From an uncultured Eubacteriales bacterium (GTDB lineage Bacteria > Bacillota > Clostridia > Oscillospirales > Butyricicoccaceae), in the NCBI GenBank assembly GCA_934630445.1, contig CAKTWY010000123.1:1-7418 (forward strand): a stretch of 7,418 nt of DNA. Reading direction: 5' to 3'. Shown here piece after piece: positions 5,783 through 7,418 of this stretch (position 1 is its first letter; every line of letters begins with the position of its first letter). Made by a program: the position numbers and the translations under genes. Under the pieces are notes generated by a model. That model was given only the letters and a program-made list of their open reading frames with translations, did no database searches and was not told the DNA's origin.

Positions 5783-6596
5783 ATTCCACTACGCGGAGTA
5801 CCCGGCGGCGGAATATGAGATCTGGCTGGCGGCGCTCCCGTACGCAGAGGCGGAAAAACAGCCGCTCACGCTTCCGGCGTGGGCGGCGCGCGAGGGGGCG
5901 GACATCGTCTACCCCCTCGCGATGTACAACATGACGCGCGGGCGCGACCGCTGGGGGGAAAAATACGGCCGCACGCTGCAATATGTGCGCGCCAAGGGCG
6001 CGGACGCGGGCTACGGCGGGGGCGGGGATATCCTCGCCCTCGGCCCGCCTCACGCGCATCTCACGGGCAAAAACAGCGCCGGCGGCTATGAAAACGCCTG
6101 CGCGGGCTACAAGACCGCCGTCGTGCGCGGGGCGATCGCGCCGGGCCTGGACCGCACGGCGCGGCGCAGCCGCAATGTCAACGGCCTGACCGGAACGGGG
6201 GAATACTTCCACCTCGTGACGGAAAAAGACGTGACGGAATACGAGTGCGCCGAGTACCTCAAGGCGCGCGGCGCCGCGCTGGCCATCATGCAGGATGGGG
6301 GCGGCACGACGGCGAAATACGAGAATGGGCGCGTCGCCTTCGCGCCCGAGGGCGGGCGGCCGACATGCTCCGTCGTGTGCATCCGGCGCCGGAAAGGGGA
6401 GGAGGAGCCCATGCGTGAATATGAAAACGGCGCGTACCGCACGGACGTTTTTGAGACGAGCGCCTGCCGGAAAAAGACCGGCAGCCTCGATCCGTTCGAG
6501 CGGTGCGCGCTTTTGTATGAAGAGCGCGGCTGCGCGGTCGTGATGTACTATGTCACAGGCGCGGGCGAGCGGAAGGTGGGGTTTGTGAAGCTATGA
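5769..6596 (+). CDS. Phosphodiester glycosidase (NAGPA-like) fused to an SH3-like wall-binding domain
   Basis: The 275-residue product has two parts. Residues about 1-207 resemble the phosphodiester glycosidase family (PF09992, related to the enzyme that uncovers mannose-6-phosphate). Supporting motifs are YNMTRGRD (53-60), NVNGLTGTGEYFHLV (136-150), the family hallmark MQDGGGT (174-180) inside a YLKARGAALAIMQDGGG context, and the GGRPTCSVVCI strand (195-205). Residues about 217-275 form a small SH3-like domain (GAYRTDVFETS, KKTGSLDPFERCALLYEERG, VMYYVTGAGERKVGFVKL) like wall-binding domains of clostridial phage endolysins. An acidic linker, KGEEEP, joins them. The enzyme probably removes phosphate-linked sugars from a wall polymer or phage receptor; this substrate is inferred. 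It overlaps the holin gene by 14 bases and the amidase gene by four. The start RBS is weak (AGGCGGG), while a much stronger one lies inside the gene before Met215. Confidence 0.8.
   Translation: MKKLKFHYAEYPAAEYEIWLAALPYAEAEKQPLTLPAWAAREGADIVYPLAMYNMTRGRDRWGEKYGRTLQYVRAKGADAGYGGGGDILALGPPHAHLTGKNSAGGYENACAGYKTAVVRGAIAPGLDRTARRSRNVNGLTGTGEYFHLVTEKDVTEYECAEYLKARGAALAIMQDGGGTTAKYENGRVAFAPEGGRPTCSVVCIRRRKGEEEPMREYENGAYRTDVFETSACRKKTGSLDPFERCALLYEERGCAVVMYYVTGAGERKVGFVKL
6411..6596 (+). CDS. Possible internal-start product: free SH3-like wall-binding peptide (61 aa)
   Basis: Inside the glycosidase gene a perfect AGGAGG at 6400-6405 lies five bases before ATG 6411, in frame with the full-length reading frame (codon 215). 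The product would be exactly the SH3-like domain, residues 215-275, with no catalytic part. The SD is far better than that of the full-length start. Some phage endolysins, for example Lys170 of an enterococcal phage and CD27L/CTP1L of clostridial phages, are known to make such a free binding subunit from an internal start. The glutamate-rich linker KGEEEP is what the SD-containing codons encode, so the linker itself could create the signal by chance. Confidence 0.45.
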   Translation: MREYENGAYRTDVFETSACRKKTGSLDPFERCALLYEERGCAVVMYYVTGAGERKVGFVKL

Positions 6597-7219
6597 TCGT
6601 CATCATCGACGCCGGGCACGGGATCGAGACGGCGGGCAAGCGCGCGCCGGACGGATCGTACCTGGAATACGAATTTAACCGCGACGTGGCAGGGAGGATC
6701 CAGCGGCACCTCGCGCGCTGCGGCATCGACGCGCGCCTGACGTGTCCGGACGAGCATGATATTAGCCTTGCTGAGCGGTGCAGGATATCCAACGCCGCAG
6801 GGGCGGACTACTTTGTATCCATCCACACGGACGCGTTCGGCGACGGGAAAAGCTGGACGGAGCCGTCGGGCTGGAGCGCGCATGTGATCGCGAAGGGCGG
6901 CAATGCGCAGCGCCTTGCCGAGGCTATCCGCGCCGAGGCCATCCCGATGCTCGGATGCAGGGACCGCGGGGTGCGGGTCAGCAATTACCAGGTGCTGCGG
7001 GATACGAAGGCCCCGGCCGTGCTCATCGAGCACGGCTTTCACACGAACCGGGAGGAAGTCGAGCTTTTGAAGTCCGATGCGTACCGGGGGAAATGCGCGC
7101 TGTCGGATGCGAAGGGGATCTGCGCTCAGGCGGGCATTGAATGGGCAGAGCAGGCGCAGGGCCGGGCGGTCACGATCGATGCGCTGCGCAGGATGGGGTA
7201 TGACCGGATCGTGTTTTAA
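6593..7219 (+). CDS. N-acetylmuramoyl-L-alanine amidase (Amidase_3), phage endolysin
   Basis: The ATG overlaps the previous TGA as ATGA, and GGAAGGTGG (6571-6579) lies upstream, so translation is probably coupled. The 208-residue product is a zinc amidase of the Amidase_3 family, which cuts the bond between N-acetylmuramic acid and L-alanine in peptidoglycan. The zinc ligands are visible as His9 in DAGHG, Glu25 in YLEYEFNRD and His78 in SIHTD; the catalytic glutamate is Glu146 in IEHGFHTN. The catalytic domain fills about residues 1-182. Only a short tail (190-208, RAVTIDALRRMGYDRIVF) remains, so no recognisable wall-binding domain is attached. There is no signal peptide, consistent with release through the upstream holin. 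The enzyme ends the cassette. Layout holin, then glycosidase-SH3, then amidase suggests the SH3-like piece upstream may help target it, which is inference. Confidence 0.9.
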   Translation: MIVIIDAGHGIETAGKRAPDGSYLEYEFNRDVAGRIQRHLARCGIDARLTCPDEHDISLAERCRISNAAGADYFVSIHTDAFGDGKSWTEPSGWSAHVIAKGGNAQRLAEAIRAEAIPMLGCRDRGVRVSNYQVLRDTKAPAVLIEHGFHTNREEVELLKSDAYRGKCALSDAKGICAQAGIEWAEQAQGRAVTIDALRRMGYDRIVF

Positions 7220-7220
7220 G

Positions 7221-7238
7221 TTCTGCACAGGGTGTGGA
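7221..7238 (+). repeat. Right copy of the imperfect direct repeat bracketing the cassette
   Basis: TTCTGCACAGGGTGTGGA begins two bases after the endolysin stop codon and matches 1367-1384 at 15 of 18 positions. If the phage genes arrived by site-specific integration, this would be the right attachment-site half. The mismatches mean it would have to be old. Confidence 0.35.
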
Positions 7239-7241
7239 TAA
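7233..7241 (-). promoter_or_regulatory. Perfect DnaA box consensus
   Basis: TGTGGATAA is the reverse complement of the consensus TTATCCACA. It is a single site, flanked by a short inverted repeat GCACA (7225-7229) and TGTGC (7243-7247). No origin, dnaA gene or cluster of boxes is nearby, so it may be a chance or regulatory DnaA site. Confidence 0.35.
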
Positions 7242-7248
7242 ATGTGCG

Positions 7249-7301
7249 TGCGGCAATGCGCGGTTTTGCCCGCCGCAGGAGCACGGCGCGCGGATGCGCG
7301 C
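7249..7301 (+). terminator. GC-rich hairpins after the endolysin gene
   Basis: Two inverted repeats follow the cassette: TGCGGC (7249-7254) with GCCGCA (7272-7277), and GCGCGC (7286-7291) with GCGCGC (7296-7301) around a GGAT loop. Neither is followed by a T-run. They are the best candidates for the end of the operon transcript, but they are not classic intrinsic terminators. Confidence 0.3.
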
Positions 7302-7360
7302 TGCCGGAGCGTGTACGCCTACGGACGGGATTCTCGCGTGCCCTTCAGGGTATCAGCGCT

Positions 7361-7418
7361 TTGCGCTTCAGAATGACAGTTCAGGTGTCATCCTGAGGCC
7401 GCAGGCCGAAGGACCCCG
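7361..7418. repeat. Dispersed-type intergenic repeat with an imperfect palindrome
   Basis: TCAGAATGACA (7368-7378) and TGTCATCCTGA (7386-7396) are inverted repeats with one mismatch around a 7-nt spacer, followed by GGCCGCAGGCCGAAGGACC. The right arm is the reverse complement of 2-13 at the far end of the window. Similar segments containing TCATCCTGAG...GAAGGA are, from memory, scattered between genes in gut Clostridia. The unit runs to the window edge, so its full length is not visible. Confidence 0.55.

Noticed and set aside
7225..7247. Replication origin at the DnaA box after the endolysin
   Set aside because: Only one perfect box is present, with no AT-rich unwinding region and no replication gene nearby.

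Overview
The window looks like chromosome of a GC-rich Bacillota, probably a gut Clostridia-type bacterium. Most start codons follow a strong AGGAGG-type ribosome-binding site, and the tail-associated and lysis proteins are of types common in clostridial phages. No rRNA, tRNA or CRISPR is visible. The species cannot be fixed from this sequence alone.

Layout. Positions 1-152 are intergenic: two copies of an 11-bp motif, a 17-bp tandem repeat of about five units, and a perfect hairpin covering the stop codon of the next gene. A minus-strand M20D-type metallopeptidase/amidohydrolase gene fills 153-1349. The divergent intergenic region 1350-1525 holds an extended -10 promoter for that gene, a 17-bp palindrome in its presumed leader, and a hairpin ahead of the plus-strand genes. 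From 1526 to 7219 eight plus-strand genes are tightly packed: a collagen-like tail fibre, a seven-bladed kelch-type propeller protein, a small phage-type protein, a tandem carbohydrate-binding-module protein, a membrane/coiled-coil protein, a holin, a phosphodiester glycosidase fused to an SH3-like wall-binding domain, and an Amidase_3 endolysin. Positions 7220-7418 are intergenic and contain a DnaA-box-like 9-mer, GC-rich hairpins and a dispersed-type repeat.

The eight genes make sense as the distal end of a phage late operon: fibre and receptor-binding proteins that recognise a surface, then holin and wall-degrading enzymes that open the cell. No head, portal, tail-tube, integrase or replication gene is present, and ordinary intergenic DNA lies on both sides. 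It is therefore either a prophage remnant or a retained fibre-plus-lysis cassette. An imperfect 18-bp direct repeat brackets it (1367-1384 and 7221-7238).

The strongest unexpected signal is inside the glycosidase gene. A perfect AGGAGG five bases before an in-frame ATG at 6411 would give a free 61-residue SH3-like wall-binding peptide, immediately upstream of an amidase that has no obvious binding domain of its own. Base composition also changes sharply inside the fibre gene and across the propeller gene, which suggests exchange of receptor-binding parts.
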